Assembly: GCA_943704525.1 (NCBI GenBank)
Contig: CALSCQ010001484.1
Location: 1-19,202 of the forward strand
From: Pigoraptor vietnamica
Taxonomy: Eukaryota; Opisthokonta; Filasterea
Direction of reading: 5' to 3'
DNA length: 19,202 nt
The notes beneath the pieces are model-generated. The model searched no databases and was not told the origin of the DNA. It saw nothing but the letters and a program-made list of their open reading frames with translations. The translations under genes were made by a program, and so were the position numbers. Below, in pieces: positions 16,401 through 19,202 of this stretch (its first letter is position 1; the number at the start of each line of letters is the position of its first letter).

Positions 16401-16441
16401 GCCGTGAGCGGGCTGACTCACGGCACTCCATCGGCTCACGG
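16401..16441 (+). promoter_or_regulatory. Inverted repeat plus third half-site before the SAM gene
   Basis: GCCGTGAG (16401-16408) and CTCACGGC (16417-16424) form a perfect 8-bp inverted repeat with an 8-nt loop. A further CTCACGG is at 16435-16441. The first arm can pair with either downstream copy. It ends about 30 nt before the ATG, so it is likely in the 5'UTR or at the start site. Confidence 0.45.
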
Positions 16442-16472
16442 TGCAAGTGGAAGCGACACAACATTGTAAAGA

Positions 16473-19146
16473 ATGGCGACCGCGTGGACCGAGGCCGAGG
16501 GTGGGTCCCCATGAACTGCACTCCGTGGTATTGTACGTGTGTAACCGGTTAGTGTCGTGTCTCCCTCGCAGTGGCCAAGTGGCTCGTGGGCCTCAACGCT
16601 GCCTTCGAACGCTATGTCCCCGTGTTTGCCGAGAACAACATCAACGGAAAGCGCCTCCTGACCATGACGTCCGAAAAGTTGGAGAAGATTGGCATTGTAT
16701 CGCTGGGCCACCGCGAGGACATTGTGGACGCCATCGCCGCGCTGTCGGGAGGTAAGGCCTTGCGTCTCACGTCTCACATCCCATCTACAAACGCCACTCA
16801 CGGCATCCTTCTCGTGACATCACAGGTTCCTCCGCCCCCGCAGCCGCGCCGGCGCCGGTGAGTGGGGCCATGCGACGTGCGCTGCTCTTCCGTCTCCGTG
16901 CACTGCTCCTCTTTCTCTTCCGTCTCCCGTGCACTGCTCCTCTTTCTCTTCCGTCTCCCGTGCACTGCTCCTCTTTCTCTTCCGTCTCCCGTGCACTGCT
17001 CCTCTTTCTCTTCCGTCTGCACCGAATCCTCATTCGCACGCGCGTTGCAGGCGCCAACCGTGTGGGACGAGCTCGCGCCTCTATTCGCCGAGGAAATCGG
17101 CAGTTTTGTGCGCGTGCTCAACGCCGGCCAGCACGACGCGCTCCTCCCTCAAACGGCGTCGCTGGTTCAGTTCCTCGGGCGGGTGCTTAAGGCGATCGAC
17201 GGCTCCCCCGCGGCGAGCGACGGGACCGTCCAATCCATGCGCGGCATGATCGTGGAGTCTGCGGGGCAGTTTACCCAGCGCGTGAAGGCCCTCGTGGCGT
17301 CCGGCGGCAGCGACGTGGAGGCCGCTAAGCTCGTGACAGAGTCCATTCTCAACATTGGCCGCACGGTGAAGTCCGTCATGGCGACCGCCGCCGGTGTGGA
17401 GCAGACGGCGCACCAACAGCGCCCGTCCATTTTGGTGCCGATGCACAGGCCGTCGACCGACTCGACGGCGTCGTCCGTGCCCTCCCCCCGCCCGTCGCTG
17501 GGCGGCGCGGCCCCAACACCCGCCCAGCGCCCGTCCCTGGGCGGCGCTGCGCCGGCACCTGCGCAGCGTCCTTCTGTCGGCGGCGCGCCTCCTTCCCCGC
17601 GCCCATCCGCCGGTGGGCACTCGCCGCGGCTGTCGGGCGACCTCTCTGCGACCCTGCGGATGAGCGAGGATGACATTAAGAAGCTGAATGTGCGGCAACT
17701 GAAGGAGCACCTGGCGCTGCTCGGCGCCGATGCCTCGGAGTGCGTGGAAAAGGGCGAGCTCGTCTCCCTTCTCCTCTTCACGATAGAGAAGCGCGGCGGT
17801 GCGCAGCGGCCTTCGAACAAGGACAAGGAGGCGTGCCAGCGCGCCGACGAGGCACTCGCGCAGCGCCGGGTGCTCGTTAAAAAGCTCGAAAACTTTGACA
17901 ATCTGGACTGCGACAAGCTCGCGGAGTCGCTCGCAAAGGCGCAGGGCGTGCTGGAGCAGCGCGTGGCAGCGTTGCAGGACGCCGTCTCTCAGGCGAACGC
18001 GTTTCCTGACGACGTCGCCGCCGCGATTACGCCGATGTTCGACGCCCTCATCGAGCTCAGCGACCTCTGCGACGGTGCGTCCGTATCGGCGATGCCCCCC
18101 AGGCGCGGATTGCACGGCGCGGCGACGTCCGTGCTGCAAAACCTCCAGTCGCGCACGTATCCGGCGGCTTCGTACGGCATGGGGGGCATACTCAAGTCGG
18201 CGGCGGAGTACGTCCGGCTGACGCTCGATCGCGCGCGGGACCCGACCGCCCTGAAGGAGGAGGCGGAGCGCAAGAAGCAGTACGAGACTTGGCGTCGCTC
18301 TCGTCAAGAGCACGAGGCCGTGAAGGTCAAGGACACAGTGCCCCTCACCGTCACGTTGTGCGGCGGCGGTGTCATCACGCTCCCGGACAGGTCGCGCACG
18401 CTGGAGAAGGGCGACGAGTTTGCATTTGAGGCGCGGCTGTTGGACAAGGTCGGAGAGGTCAAGCTGCAGCTGTCCGAGCGCCTGGGGATTCCCGCGGCGG
18501 CCATCGACTTTCGCATTGCGGCTCGAAGCCTCGGCAACCGCTCGACGCTGGCGGAGAACGACATTGTGGAGGGCACGAACATCTTCATGTTCCTCGTGGA
18601 AGAGGGCTTTGACGAGGGAAGCTCTGCGCAGGACGCAAGGAAGGGGTCGACCATCTCCACCGCGTCGAACGCCTCGGGCCGTAAGGACTCTGCGGCTGTT
18701 GTGGGGCGCAAGGAGTCTACTGCGACTGTGGGTCGCAAGGACTCGTCGCTGCTCGCTCCGGGTTCGCCGGTGGGGCGCAAGGCGTCGACTGTATCGGTGG
18801 CTTCTGTGCGGAGCAACCGCACGGCCGGTTCGCGGGACGACGAGGCGGAAGACAACAACAACAACGACAACGGCGATGGAGACGGAGAGGCCCAGGAGGA
18901 AGTCGTCGACGAGAAGGTGCTCGCTGCGCGTGCCAAGATCGAGGGCCTGAAGGAGGAGGTGGACAAGGTGCAGCGAGAGTTCGACTTTGCCGCGCGTCGC
19001 TTCGGGACGATGAAGACGGCGCGAGGGCCGGACCGCAAGCAGGCCAAGCAGACAATGAAGGTGCAGGGACAGAAGCTGGACTTGCTGAGGAACGAGATCC
19101 TCAAGCTGCAAATGTCCGTCGGCGATGACGAGACGGAACGGCGAGG
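16473..19146 (+). CDS. SAM + SAP-like + ubiquitin-like + coiled-coil protein (3' end outside window)
   Basis: Four exons: 16473-16500, 16572-16751, 16826-16857 and 17051-19146, ending at a GTGCGT donor, so the gene continues beyond the window. At least 778 residues. Residues about 5-68 are a SAM domain (WTEAEVAKWLVGL ... FAENNINGKRLLTMT ... LGHREDIVDAI). A helical region follows (about 82-190), then a Pro-rich zone with tandem RPSLGGAAPTPAQ-type repeats (about 205-275). Residues about 285-325 resemble a SAP-type helix-loop-helix (LNVRQLKEHLALLGA ... EKGELVSLL). Predicted helices follow, then a ubiquitin-like fold (about 505-600; LTVTLCGGGVITLP ... VKLQLSERLGI ... EGTNIFMFLVEEG). Four GRK[DEA]S motifs (about 620-655) look like basophilic kinase sites. 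The visible end is coiled coil (about 700-775). SAM usually mediates oligomerisation. I know no family with this order, so no function is assigned. Confidence 0.78.
16898..17018 (+). repeat. 31-bp minisatellite, four copies, in intron 3 of the SAM gene
   Basis: Units start at 16898, 16929, 16960 and 16991, each beginning GTGCACTGCTCC and continuing with a pyrimidine-rich CTCTTTCTCTTCCGTCTCCC-type stretch. The copies are essentially identical, and a shorter diverged copy precedes them (from about 16876). The array fills most of the 193-bp intron (16858-17050) and gives it a long pyrimidine tract before the acceptor TTGCAG. Confidence 0.95.
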
Positions 19147-19167
19147 GTGCGTGCCTATGATGCGGGC

Positions 19168-19202
19168 GTGTGTGTGTGTGTGTGTGTGGTGGTGGTGGGG
19201 GG
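19168..19202 (+). repeat. (GT)10 repeat and G-rich end in the last visible intron
   Basis: GT repeat (19168-19188) followed by GGTGGTGGTGGGGGG to the window end, about 20 nt after the donor of the SAM gene's fourth exon. It resembles the GT-then-G-run arrangement in the transporter intron at 374-417. Confidence 0.9.

Larger units (their letters stand above)
15538..16472. promoter_or_regulatory. Divergent promoter region, LSDAT gene and SAM-domain gene
   Basis: 935 bp between the 5' ends of two divergent genes. A possible upstream LSDAT exon ends at 15638 on the minus strand (donor GTGCGT at 15637), reading LRTASKGPRRS in phase with the downstream frame but without an ATG. Dyad motifs lie at 16080-16094, 16157-16164 and 16401-16424. 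No gene is otherwise supported. Confidence 0.5.

Noticed and set aside
16876-17020. CRISPR-like array
   Set aside because: The 31-bp units are directly adjacent without spacers and lie in a eukaryotic intron; it is a minisatellite.
17081-19111. 676-codon open frame on the minus strand
   Set aside because: It is antisense to the SAM/UBL gene, whose plus-strand frame has recognisable domains and correct splice phases. The antisense reading is low-complexity (His, Arg, Leu, Val), a by-product of GC-rich third positions.
1-19202. tRNA genes, rRNA or transposons
   Set aside because: No cloverleaf with A and B boxes, no rRNA-like block, and no transposase, reverse transcriptase or terminal repeats were recognised on either strand.

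Overview
This window is nuclear DNA of a GC-rich, intron-bearing unicellular eukaryote. The genes are split by many short introns (most 69-405 bp, GT...AG), spliced products match eukaryote-specific families, and long CA/GT/GA microsatellites sit in introns and between genes. The severin gene resembles the Dictyostelium protein closely, including its MIK start. A ciliary microtubule inner-protein homologue points to a flagellated cell. Together these suggest a free-living amoeboid or flagellated protist (amoebozoan or apusomonad-like), but I cannot name the species.

Layout: (1) 94-1911 (+), the 3' part of a TRK/HKT-type potassium transporter; (2) 2300-3245 (-), ribosomal protein eL31 (RPL31), with a 5'UTR intron up to 3557 and a recognisable promoter to about 3795; (3) 3937-6236 (-), a 12-exon severin/fragmin-type actin-severing gene; (4) 6891-7535 (-), an unrecognised 214-residue protein; (5) 8099-8554 (+), a divergent histone H3, candidate centromeric H3; (6) 8683-9265 (-), a tentative two-exon gene of 115 residues; (7) 9480-10092 (+), a CIMIP1/LLC1-family ciliary protein; (8) 10093-11781, a mostly non-coding stretch with a TG repeat; (9) 11782-13842 (+), an MSL1-like PEHE-domain chromatin protein; (10) 14473-15537 (-), a stand-alone prokaryote-type LSDAT/SLOG protein; (11) 16473 to the window end (+), a large SAM + SAP-like + ubiquitin-like + coiled-coil protein.

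The genes are not an operon or an obvious functional cluster: transport, translation, cytoskeleton, chromatin and cilium are mixed, as is normal for a compact eukaryotic genome. Three intergenic regions lie between divergent genes (7536-8098, 9266-9479, 15538-16472) and probably act as shared promoters. Two lie between convergent genes and carry inverted repeats (1912-2299, 13843-14472).

Reconstructing the exons by hand gave a consistent splice code. All 23 donors I placed have G at +5 and 19 have G at +3 (GTGNG). Many introns carry a CTGAC-type branch site. I used this code to judge doubtful exons. The most unusual items are the candidate centromeric H3, the MSL1 homologue, the stand-alone LSDAT sensor, the SAM/UBL architecture, severin microexons down to 13 nt, and several repeat or hairpin arrangements placed so that they could influence splicing or transcription.
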